46,199 nucleotides of DNA from contig NZ_MTAW01000088.1 in the NCBI RefSeq assembly GCF_002154725.1, positions 1 to 46,199 of the forward strand. The letters run 5' to 3'. The DNA is from Nostoc sp. 106C. Its GTDB lineage: Bacteria > Cyanobacteriota > Cyanobacteriia > Cyanobacteriales > Nostocaceae. Under the pieces are notes generated by a model, which worked only from the letters and a program-made list of their open reading frames with translations, was not told where the DNA came from and ran no database searches. Every line of letters starts with the position of its first letter. The first letter of the stretch is position 1. The translations under genes were made by a program, and so were the position numbers. Of this stretch, positions 19,321 to 28,200 are shown in pieces.

Positions 19321-19614
19321 TCAAATACTTGTCGCATCTACGTTATCGTATTCTTGATGCGTTCCAATAAAACAAATAAAAATAATTTTAATCTCATAAC
19401 GAACATGAACAATTAAGCGGTAATCATTGCCTTTAATATTAAAAACAACACGATTATTAGCAAGAATACTGGCATTGCGATAGATGCTTTTGATATCTGC
19501 TGGACTGTCCCATTCGGCACGAGATGCTTCATCAAACCAAGCTTTTAATGGCTGTTCGGCATCTGGATATGCTTCCCAGAACTTTCGTAAAGTACTACGG
19601 GCAATGATTCGCAT
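19321..19614 (-). CDS. higB: HigB-family toxin (RelE-like mRNA interferase)
   Basis: The 97-residue basic protein matches the HigB family: MRIIARSTLRKFWE at the start, the central NRVVFNIKGNDYRLIV strand pair, and the FIGTHQEYDN C-terminal motif with the conserved histidine. HigB toxins cleave mRNA at the ribosome and slow growth when the antitoxin is lost. The gene opens the minus-strand higBA operon. Its upstream side faces the MITE (right next to it, 136 bp away) and recR on the other strand, so the MITE sits in the shared divergent promoter region. Confidence 0.88.
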   Translation of the reverse strand: MRIIARSTLRKFWEAYPDAEQPLKAWFDEASRAEWDSPADIKSIYRNASILANNRVVFNIKGNDYRLIVHVRYEIKIIFICFIGTHQEYDNVDATSI

Positions 19615-19741
19615 AATGAGATTATAATTACTCCGACTATGAGAGTAAATCCTCTAAAGTTGCAAATCCCGTGTATGCATGAGGTAACCCTACCCTGCGG
19701 GTTATCCGTTGGGCGTAGCCCTTCTCGTAGAGTAGGAGTAC

Positions 19742-19999
19742 GACTACGCTCATACGTGTCAACTTAACGTGAAACCCTTGTTAAAACGTGATTTTGTATT
19801 CACTCACCTACCATTACGATCCTCGTCACCCCACCCCAGTTTTGTCTAAAGCCAAAACTTCCCCTCCCCGCAGGCGGAGAGAAGTTGCGTGCGGGGGTTC
19901 CCCCCCGTTGAGCAAACTTCGGGGGAGGGGATTAAGGGGTGGGGTAAAACGTATGTGGGATAAGCGTTTGAGCTTAAGTTGACACCAATGGACTACGCT
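19742..19999. mobile_element. Complete 240-bp MITE with 9-bp target duplication
   Basis: The element proper is 19751-19990. Its ends are CATACGTGTCAACTTAA (19751-19767) and, as reverse complement of 19974-19990, CATTGGTGTCAACTTAA: a 17-bp terminal inverted repeat with two mismatches. The exact direct repeat GACTACGCT lies immediately outside on both sides (19742-19750 and 19991-19999), as expected for a 9-bp target duplication. The interior has G/C runs and hairpins but no transposase, so it must be mobilised in trans. Positions 19751-19939 match 1-189 in inverted orientation. One caution: GACTACGCTC is itself a common repeat motif here (also at 1467), which slightly weakens the duplication argument. 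Confidence 0.85.
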
Positions 20000-20698
20000 C
20001 GGCGTAACCCTGAGCGTAGTCGAGGCGTAATTTCTACTTCAGCCCCAAAATGTTCTAAGAATGTCATCATAGTTAAGGTAAAACATTCTGGAGATAAAGC
20101 TACGGTTTACGCACGTCCTTTAGCACGGTTAATTGAGCAATTGCAACGCCTACCGGGAGTTGGGCCGAAGTCAGCCCAGCGATTGGCTTTGCATATTTTG
20201 AAGCGACCAGAAACGGAAGTAGAGGCTTTGGCACAAGCTCTGATTGATGCTAAAAAACAGGTGGGCTTGTGTTCTGTCTGCTTTCATTTATCTGCTGAAC
20301 CAGTTTGTGAAATCTGCCGCAATCCTAACCGTGATATCAATACTATCTGTGTGGTGGCGGATTCTCGTGATGTGATTGCACTGGAAAAAACCCGCGAGTT
20401 TAAAGGTAAGTATCACGTTTTGGGTGGGGTGATTTCGCCAATGGATGGTATTGGCCCAGAACAGTTGACTGTTCAAGCTTTAGTGCGGCGGGTAAGTCAA
20501 CAAAAACCCCAGGAAGTGATTTTGGCAATTAGTCCCAGTGTCGAAGGGGAAACGACGACACTATATATTGGTCAGCTATTAAAACCATTTACTAAGGTGA
20601 CGCGGATTGCCTTTGGTTTGCCTGTGGGTGGGGATTTGGAGTACGCTGACGAGGTGACTTTGGCAAGGGCGTTGGAAGGGCGGCGAGAGTTGGATTAG
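19988..20698 (+). CDS. recR: Recombination protein RecR
   Basis: RecR works with RecF/RecO to load RecA at single-strand gaps. The conserved protein begins at [20 protein letters not shown], near residue 40 of this frame. It shows the helix-hairpin-helix, a four-cysteine zinc finger (CSVC, CEIC), and a Toprim domain ([18 protein letters not shown]). The start is a problem. Between 19991 and 20101 there is no in-frame ATG, GTG or TTG, and the family's usual start position reads GAT AAA GCT ACG GTT. The only canonical starts are ATG 19988 and TTG 19979, both inside the end of the MITE. They would add about 38 residues encoded by the MITE edge and a small repeat. Alternatively an ACG at 20102, preceded by GGAG at 20090-20093, could be used. 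The body of the gene is intact. Confidence 0.9.
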   Translation: MDYARRNPERSRGVISTSAPKCSKNVIIVKVKHSGDKATVYARPLARLIEQLQRLPGVGPKSAQRLALHILKRPETEVEALAQALIDAKKQVGLCSVCFHLSAEPVCEICRNPNRDINTICVVADSRDVIALEKTREFKGKYHVLGGVISPMDGIGPEQLTVQALVRRVSQQKPQEVILAISPSVEGETTTLYIGQLLKPFTKVTRIAFGLPVGGDLEYADEVTLARALEGRRELD

Positions 20699-20767
20699 GG
20701 GAAGGGACAAGGAGGATTGAGGTTTCGATTTTTTTATTCAGGCGATCGCGCTCAGATGATGGAAAAA

Positions 20768-20830
20768 GACGATGCAATTCAATTGCAGGGTGATGTATTA
20801 ATATAGCAAGGCAATGCGATCGCATACAAT
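20768..20830. repeat. 21-bp tandem repeat, locus 1 (3 units)
   Basis: Three 21-bp units (20768, 20789, 20810) of the family with core CGATGCAATTCAATTGCAG alternating with GATGTATTAATATAGCAA. They lie between the convergent ends of recR and the TPR-CHAT gene. The same family is found at 25087-25233 and 28729-28938, so it occurs on both sides of the TPR-CHAT and ROCO genes. Confidence 0.75.
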
Positions 20831-20845
20831 GTTCCCGCGTCTTCC

Positions 20846-23800
20846 CTACCGCCATTCGCCTTGCAACGTAAAAGCTGCCCATTCATAAGGGCTGCGCCCC
20901 TCTTGCCATAACTTGCTTTGCGCTGCACGCAAAGCTTGGGCTGGAGTTTTACCTTGCTGCAACATCTGTTTGTAAAATTCCTGCATCAATACTGATGTGC
21001 CTTCGTCGCTAACTTGCCACAGTGACACCACAACCCGCGCTGCGCCTGCATACATTAACCCGCGTGTTAAACCAACTAATCCCTCACCATTGACGTTTTT
21101 ACCTAGTCCAGTTTCGCAAGCACTCAAGACAATTAGCTCGGCTGGGTAATCTTGGTTAAACAAATCTTCCAAGCGCAAGTAGCCACTGATGGGATTGCCT
21201 TTTTTATCAACTAATGACAGTACAATCCCTGATAGCTCTGGTTGGTCAGAATTGACAAAACCGTGAGTAGCAAAATGTAAAATGCGGAATTGACTGAGGG
21301 TGCTGCTGGTTGCCCAGTTGTAATTAGCATCAAAATTCACGGCTTCCAAGGTGTTTGCTGCTGGTATCAGCTTTAATATTTCTTTGGCTTCTGTTGCAGT
21401 ATTTTTTAACCTATCCCAACCATTGCGTTTCAGGCTTCTGGCGGAACGCTCCAGTGCAGAACGCTCGAGGTCAAGGTTTGAGCCGAGTGAGGATTTTTCG
21501 GGTTTAGCTGTCACTCGCTCATCGGTAGCACTATATACTGGATCAGCGAGGATAGCTAAAGCTTTCGGTGCTGGATGTCGCTTGGCGAGTTGTTGGCGTT
21601 GAAAGGCAATAGTTGAAGCTGAGGGTAAATTGACAATTTCATGATTTACCATTAATGGTTGGTATTTATTTGCACTTATGTCAGCCAACGCTGCAAAAGG
21701 AATGGTCTGTAATGCACCATCAGCAACAATTACTAAACGCTTTCGGGCTAGTTTATCAACAACAGGTGTAAGGATGAGTTGAGTAAGTTTTTTTGCCCTT
21801 GAGATCGATAAATCGCTAGCTGTTCCTGCTTGCAAGCTTGAATGAAATTTTGTGGCAACTTCTTCTATCTCTTTGCGTGGCGGGAGTGTGTAAGCTTGCA
21901 TCGATGTGGGAGTGACAGCCCACAAATAACTATGTTCATCTCCCAAAGAATACTGCAATAGTAGGGTGTCTTTATCGAGTTGTTGCTGAATTTGGGGTAA
22001 TTTGAGAATGTCCTTTTCCGGGTCTGGGTTTGTCAATTTTGCATATACTGGGTTGCTAGTACGAATTTTTGCTTGTATTTCTTGGTATTGTGCCAGGAGA
22101 TTTGTAATTTCTGTAGTTAGTTTTTGAATAGATGCTTGAGTTTTTGGAGTGTTATTACTTGCTGATGTTTGTAAATTGCGCCGCAGTGTATCTTTAGCAT
22201 CAATTTGCTGTCGTAAATTACGTTCTTGTGCTACTGATTGTGGGTTTGCACCTTTAAAAATTTTGGCATGAGCCTCGTTTAACAATTCTATGAGGCTGCG
22301 AGCGCGGGAGCGTTCGCTGTAGTGCAGAGCTAATGCATCGTATCCTTGGGACGGTTCTTTTTTGTGCAGTTCCATCAGCAAGTCGATGTAGAATTTGTAA
22401 AGATGCTGCTTGGTAGCGAAGTAAGAACTTCGGAGTTCTTTGCTGTCAATTTTGGTGCGTAATTCTTCAATAATTTTGATAGCTGCTTCTACATTGGTGC
22501 GGGCTGCTTGCAAGTTACCACGACTGCGTTCTAAGTAAGCGATGTTACCAAGAGTAGTAGTTTCCCCACTCTTGTCACCCACCGTGCGAGACAACGGGAG
22601 AGCAGAGTTGAAATATTCCAAAGCTTTCTGCTTTTCCCCTAAATTGTCATAAAGATAGCCGATATTATTCAACGTAATAGCTTCACCACGTCTATCGCCC
22701 ACTGCACGCCTCAGTAGGAGAGCAGAGTTGTAAGATTCCAAAGCTTTCTGTTTTTTCCCTAGAGTGTCGTAAACATAACCGATAGCAGTCAAGGTAGTAG
22801 CTTCTCCATGTCTATCGCCCACCGCACGCCGCAGTGGCAGTGCAGAGTTGAAATATTCCAAAGCTTTCTGCTTTTTCCCTAAATCGTCGTAAACTCCCCC
22901 AATGTTATTGAGGGTAATAGCTTCGCCACCTCTGTCACCTACTACACGACGCAGTGGGAGAGCAGAGTTGAAATATTCCAAAGCTTTCTGCTTTTCCCCT
23001 AAATCGTTGTAAACGTCTCCAATATTACTCAACGTAGAAGCTTCCCCGCGTCTATCGCCCACTGCACGTCGCAGTGAGAGTGCGCTGTTGAAATATTCCA
23101 AAGCCTTCTGCTTTTCTTCTAAATTGTTGTAAACTGCACCGATATTATGTAAAGTTGCAGCTTCCCCAAGCTTGTCACCTACTGTCCGCAGTAGTGAGAG
23201 TGCATTGTTAAAATATTCTAAAGCTTTTTGCTTTTCCCATAAATCTGCGTAAACTATCCCGATATTAGCTAAGGTAACAGCTTCTCCACCCTTGTCGCTC
23301 ACCGCACGCTGGATTGGGAGAGCAGAGTTGAAATATTCTAAAGCTTTTTGCTTTTCCCATAAGTCGTTGTAAACTAGCCCGATGTTAGTTAAGATATTGG
23401 CCTCGCCACCCTTGTCGCTCACTGCACGCTGGATTGGAAGTGCACTATTGAAATATTCCAAAGCTTTTTGTTTTTCTCCTAAATGGGAGTAAACTAAGCC
23501 GATATAAGTTAATGTATTAGCCTCCCCACGTCTGTCACCGACTGCACGCCGCAGTGGGAGAGCAGAGTTGAAATATTCCAAAGCTTTTTGCTTTTCCCCT
23601 AAATCTGAGTAAACTGCACCGATATGATTGAGAGTAAGAGCTTCTCCACGCCTATCGCCCACCGCACGATACATTGGAAGAGTACTGTTGAAATATTCCA
23701 AAGCTTTTTGCTTTTCCCCTAAATCTGAGTAAATTTGCCCGATATTAGTTAAGGTATCAGCTTCCCCATCCTTGTCACCAAATGTACGCACCAGTGGGAG

Positions 23801-24916
23801 TGCATTATTGAAATATTCCAAAGCTTTTTGCTTTTTCCCTAAATCGGAGTAAACTCCGCCGATGTGAGTTAAGGTACTAGCTTCCCCTCTTTTGTCGCCC
23901 ATCGCACGTCGCAGTGAGAGTGCATTGTTGTAATATTCCAAAGCTTTTTGCTTTTCCCCTAAATTGTCGTAAACTCCGCCGATGTAAGTTAAGGTATTAG
24001 CTTCCCCTCTTTTGTCGCCCATCGCACGTCGCAGTGAGAGTGCATTGTTGTAATATTCCAAAGCTTTTTGCTTTTCCCCTAAATTGTCGTAAACTCCGCC
24101 GATGTAAGTTAAGGTATTAGCTTCCCCTCTTTTGTCGCCCATCGCACGTCGCAGTGAGAGTGCATTGTTGTAATATTCCAAAGCTTTTTGCTTTTCCCCT
24201 AAATCGTCGTAAACTCCTGCGATATTAGTTAAGGTATTAGCTTCCCCACTCTTGTTGCCGATCGCACGCCGCAGTGAGAGTGCATTGTTGTAATATTCCA
24301 AAGCTTTTTGCTCTTCCCCCAAATTGTCGTAAACTGCGCCGATATTATTGAGAGTAAGAGCTTCGCCACCCTTGTCACCCGCCGCACGCCGTAGTGGGAG
24401 TGCATTGTTGAAATATTCTAAAGCTTTTTGCTTTTCCCCTAAATCTAAGTAGACCCCGCCGATATTGGTTAAAGAATTAGCTTCGCCACCCTTGTCACCC
24501 ACCGCACGCCGCAGTGAGAGCGCACTGTTGTAATATTCCAAAGCTTTTTGCTCTTCCCCTAGATCGTCGTAAACGGCACCGATATTATTTAACGTAGTAG
24601 CTTGCCATTTTTGATCCCCTGCTTTCTGCCACAATACCAGCGCTACTTGCAATTTTTCTATTGCCTGTCTTAGTGATTCTGCTGTACCTTGTTGATAGAG
24701 TGCCATCCCTTCTTCATAGGCTTTTGCTGCTGGACTTTGAGTTGCATCTTGCTGGTTTGTAGTTGGCTGCTGTGCGATTTGTGTCTGTTTGAGCGTGGCT
24801 TTTGCTCTGACTGACTCGGATAATAGAACTACACTCAGCAAGCAGATTAAACAGTAAAACTTAAATTTAGGTTTTAGATATGTAAAAAAATCGCTTTTTA
24901 TGGTTTTATTATTCAT
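20846..24916 (-). CDS. Exported TPR-CHAT caspase-like protein
   Basis: The 1356-residue protein starts with a signal peptide or membrane anchor (hydrophobic CLICLLSVVLLS, about residues 22-33, then VRAKA). From about residue 105 to 805 there are 17 close 40-residue TPR units (pattern GEA..L..IG.VY..LGEKQKALEYFN.AL) plus a degenerate one, of the Kinesin-light-chain-like type. A coiled-coil region (about 880-960) precedes the C-terminal CHAT domain, a caspase-family cysteine protease. The likely dyad is His in HFATHG (near 1217) and Cys in SACETG (near 1267), with GLTRGLMYAGA and VSLWQVSD following. All key residues are present, so protease activity is likely; substrate and trigger are unknown. 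It lies downstream of the ROCO gene on the same strand, 367 bp away. Two adjacent TPR units are identical at DNA level. Confidence 0.9.
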   Translation of the reverse strand: MNNKTIKSDFFTYLKPKFKFYCLICLLSVVLLSESVRAKATLKQTQIAQQPTTNQQDATQSPAAKAYEEGMALYQQGTAESLRQAIEKLQVALVLWQKAGDQKWQATTLNNIGAVYDDLGEEQKALEYYNSALSLRRAVGDKGGEANSLTNIGGVYLDLGEKQKALEYFNNALPLRRAAGDKGGEALTLNNIGAVYDNLGEEQKALEYYNNALSLRRAIGNKSGEANTLTNIAGVYDDLGEKQKALEYYNNALSLRRAMGDKRGEANTLTYIGGVYDNLGEKQKALEYYNNALSLRRAMGDKRGEANTLTYIGGVYDNLGEKQKALEYYNNALSLRRAMGDKRGEASTLTHIGGVYSDLGKKQKALEYFNNALPLVRTFGDKDGEADTLTNIGQIYSDLGEKQKALEYFNSTLPMYRAVGDRRGEALTLNHIGAVYSDLGEKQKALEYFNSALPLRRAVGDRRGEANTLTYIGLVYSHLGEKQKALEYFNSALPIQRAVSDKGGEANILTNIGLVYNDLWEKQKALEYFNSALPIQRAVSDKGGEAVTLANIGIVYADLWEKQKALEYFNNALSLLRTVGDKLGEAATLHNIGAVYNNLEEKQKALEYFNSALSLRRAVGDRRGEASTLSNIGDVYNDLGEKQKALEYFNSALPLRRVVGDRGGEAITLNNIGGVYDDLGKKQKALEYFNSALPLRRAVGDRHGEATTLTAIGYVYDTLGKKQKALESYNSALLLRRAVGDRRGEAITLNNIGYLYDNLGEKQKALEYFNSALPLSRTVGDKSGETTTLGNIAYLERSRGNLQAARTNVEAAIKIIEELRTKIDSKELRSSYFATKQHLYKFYIDLLMELHKKEPSQGYDALALHYSERSRARSLIELLNEAHAKIFKGANPQSVAQERNLRQQIDAKDTLRRNLQTSASNNTPKTQASIQKLTTEITNLLAQYQEIQAKIRTSNPVYAKLTNPDPEKDILKLPQIQQQLDKDTLLLQYSLGDEHSYLWAVTPTSMQAYTLPPRKEIEEVATKFHSSLQAGTASDLSISRAKKLTQLILTPVVDKLARKRLVIVADGALQTIPFAALADISANKYQPLMVNHEIVNLPSASTIAFQRQQLAKRHPAPKALAILADPVYSATDERVTAKPEKSSLGSNLDLERSALERSARSLKRNGWDRLKNTATEAKEILKLIPAANTLEAVNFDANYNWATSSTLSQFRILHFATHGFVNSDQPELSGIVLSLVDKKGNPISGYLRLEDLFNQDYPAELIVLSACETGLGKNVNGEGLVGLTRGLMYAGAARVVVSLWQVSDEGTSVLMQEFYKQMLQQGKTPAQALRAAQSKLWQEGRSPYEWAAFTLQGEWR
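23878..24204 (-). repeat. Identical 120-bp TPR-coding repeats
   Basis: 23878-24084 is identical, as far as I can check by eye, to 23998-24204, an offset of exactly 120 bp or one 40-residue TPR. In protein terms units 5 and 6 are the same. The rest of the array (about 22600-24600) keeps the 120-bp period but with scattered differences, so this is a recent unit duplication, by slippage or unequal recombination. Confidence 0.9.
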
Positions 24917-25086
24917 AGTCTAGTATTAATTATGTACAGCAACATTACTAACACATCAATGCAGTTGCAGAGATAAATCTGTCAAAATATATACTTATTA
25001 GATGGAATTTAGTTTAAGGTTGCATCAAAGATGAATGTTGCTGCTGTCAGTTTTTGCAACAAAATGTAGGTGCGATCGCATCGAAT

Positions 25087-25233
25087 GACAATGCAATTCA
25101 ATTGCAGACCGATGCATTAATATAACAAGCCGATGCAATGCGATCGCAAGTCGATGCATTAACATAATAAGGCGATGCAATTCGATTGCAGGGCGATGCA
25201 TTAATATAACAAGCCGATGCGATGTCGATGACA
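25087..25233. repeat. 21-bp tandem repeat, locus 2 (7 units)
   Basis: Seven 21-bp units begin at 25087, 25108, 25129, 25150, 25171, 25192 and 25213. Type A (CGATGCATTAATATAACAA) and type B (CGATGCAATTCGATTGCAG) alternate, giving a 42-bp higher-order period. B units are palindromic at their centre. The array fills most of the 367-bp gap between the ROCO and TPR-CHAT genes and may begin one degenerate unit earlier (25066). Confidence 0.85.
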
Positions 25234-25283
25234 AGCTGCTCCCGCGTCTACGCTTTCAAGACGCTCAAATCTCCGACATACCG

Positions 25284-28200
25284 CTATTTAGCACGGGGAA
25301 GCGGGAGTTCGATGTTTAATTTGCTTCCTATTTCCATAACATTGTTTGCAAAATCTGTCATACCTGCAATTGTTGTAGCAGCTACAGTAGCAGCAGTTAG
25401 TAAAGCTGTTAGACGCTTTTTGAGTTTGGGTTTATTCTGTTCTTGTTCTGGCTTTTGAATTTCTGCTTCTACATCATCTATATCAATAATGATGTCGTCG
25501 CGGATTTCAGGTGGGAATTGGGCGGCAGTTTGGCGCAGGTTGCCGATCAGTTGCAGAATTTCGCTGATGTTTGCGCCGCTTGTTTGATTGAAGTTAGAGG
25601 CTTGCTGACTGGCGTTGTCTTTGACTTCGTTGGCAAAGTTGGCGATGTTTGCGCCTTGAAGATTATTTGTGAATTGAGAATTTTCTGACACAGCCTTTGC
25701 CTCAGCTTTATTAATAATTGGTCTACTGACGGCTAGTTTAGCAATCTCTCGCATATCTTCGTATACAGTCCTATCATCTGCATCGTTATCTCCTTTTTGT
25801 GATTTTCGACGCGATTCTAGTGATTCGTAGCCGTCTAAAAGTTGACGTAAATCGAGTTTTAATTTTAGTTTGCCGATGGTGACTGTGCTTTCACCCATTG
25901 CCTCAAGCCCCAGAAGTTCTTGGTAGTCGAGGGGCGGGTGGTTGGGATGGTTGGGGACAGGAACCCATTCGGTGATTTCGAGATTGGGAAGACTTTTGTG
26001 GATTTTATTGAAGACATCGCGGAGGATGCCGAGAAATAAGCGGCGGGTTTCTTTGCGTCCGCTAATGGTGATGAAGATTTTTTTGTCTTCGGGGTCGGCT
26101 TTGATGCGAGCGATGTTGTAGATTTCGTTGTGTTCTTCATATTGCAGCATTACGCCACTGCGCCAATAGATTTGGTTATGAATTTTTTCGTGGGTGTTGA
26201 CGATGAAACGGGAAATGATGCTTTCGGGGAGAACTTTGTAATGGTATTGAAATTCGAGGGTTTCGCCTTGGAGTTCTGTTTCGTCTGGTTGGTCTTTAGG
26301 TAGAAGTCCCGCAATCAAGAATTGTGGTGGATAACATTCTAGTTCAAAGCCAAGCTCAAATTCTTTCATCAGCCCGATCAGATAGCCGTGACGCTGGGTG
26401 GGATAACGCTCTGGATTGAGGATGCGGATGAGATCGGCGGGGGTGAAAATGCCTTTGGTTTTAGTTTTGAGAATTTCATCGCTCAGGAGCGCGTAAATGC
26501 CTTCTGTCACCCAGTTGGGTTTGAGGACGTTGGTATCTTTGAGGATGGGATGCTCGCGGAAGTTGAGAACTAAGCCGAGTCGATGCAGCAGGTCGATCAG
26601 TTGCTCTTGGTTTTGTTCTTCGGGAATTTTGTTTTCGTAGCAGATGCCGATATAGTTACCGTAGGTGATGAAGTCTTGGGGCATAGATTCGAGTTGTTGT
26701 TTAACCTCAAACCATGAGAGCGGTAGAAGGTCGTAGACTTCTTTTAGCTTGGCGATTTGCTGCAAAATTGCGGTGCGAAGTTCATCAATGCCGATATTTT
26801 CTTGGCAGGAGGTTTCGATAATCGCTTGGATGTTAGGATATTTTTCGCGTAATGCCTTGCGGTTGATGTCGAGGGGTTGTTCGTCTTTTTTGTTGCCAAC
26901 GATAATCACGGGGGACTGTCCGCCGAAGCTTTCGATTAGTTTCAGCCAATATTCGATGCGGTTTTCTTCTTCGCTGGTGCGACAATTACAGACTAGGAGA
27001 TAGAGGCTGCGCTTAGTTAGAAAAAACTGATGGGTGGCATGATAAATTTCCTGTCCGCCAAAGTCCCAAACATTGAGGCGGATGTCTTTGCTATTGACCT
27101 GCACGTTCCAAGTTTGTACATTGAGTCCGTCAGTTTGGGGTTGATTTTTATCATATTTATTGCGGATTAGTCGCTCGATGAGGGATGTTTTGCCGACGCT
27201 GCCTTGTCCAATAAGCAAGAGTTTGGCTTCGTTGAGTGGACGCACTTCACCACTACGGAGTAATCGCAAGTAATTGAAAATTTCTTCAACTGAACCAACA
27301 TCATCAGAAGATCCTAAAATCTCTGGTGAAATAGGAAGCGGATTTCCCCGTAAATCTAGTTTTTCCAGTTTCGGCAAACTTTCAAGCGCCTCTGGAATCT
27401 CGGTTATTTTGTTGTTACAGAGGTCAAGCAGCCTCAGATTGGTTAATTTAGCAATCGCCTCTGGAATCTGCGTAATTTGGTTCTTATAGAGTTTAAGCTC
27501 CGTCAGATTGGTTAAATTAGCGACAACCTCTGGAATCTGCGTAATTTGGTTAGAACTGAGGTAAAGCTCCGCCAGATTGGTTAAATTAGCGACAACCTCT
27601 GGAATCTGCGTAATTTGGTTGTTATGGAGGTGAAGAGTATTCAGATTGCTTAAATTCACGATTGCCTTTGGAATCTCGGTAATTTGATTCCAACTGAGGA
27701 GAAGCCGCGTCAGATTTGTTAAATTGGCGATCGCCTCTGTAATTTGTGTAATTTGGTTTTTATACAGGAAAAGCGTAGTCAGATTAGTTAAATTCGCGAT
27801 TGCCTCTGGAATCTGGGTAATTTGGTTGTAACTGAGGTCAAGCTGCGTCAGATTGGTTATTTTTGTGATCGCTTCTGGAATATTGGTGATTTGGTTAGAA
27901 CTGAGGTAAAGCTGCATCAGATTGGTTAATTTAGCCAGCGCGTCTGGTATCTCGGTGATTTGGTTTTCACCGAGGTCAAGCCGCGTCAGATTGGTTAATT
28001 CAGTGAGCGCGTCTGGTATCTCAGTGATTTGGTTGCCACCGAGGTCAAGCCGCGTCAGATTGGTTAATTTAATTAGCGCGTCTGGTATCTCGGTGATTTG
28101 GTTGCCACTAAGGACAAGCCGCGTCAGATTGGTTAATTTAATTAGCGCGTCTGGTATCTTGGTTATTTGGTTGCTACTAAGGTAAAGCTGCCTCAGATTG

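Noticed and set aside
19788-19982. 64-residue frame inside the MITE
   Set aside because: It is encoded by the hairpin-rich interior (PPRRRREVACGG type) and has no domain or ribosome-binding site.
1-19990. Composite transposon bounded by the two MITE copies
   Set aside because: The segment holds core genes (ftsH, gltX, tRNA-Asp) and no transposase; each copy has its own apparent target site, so they are independent insertions.
20846-24916. Regular 120-bp repeats that might be taken for a CRISPR or satellite array
   Set aside because: The period is exactly 40 codons in one long open frame encoding TPR units; there are no spacers.
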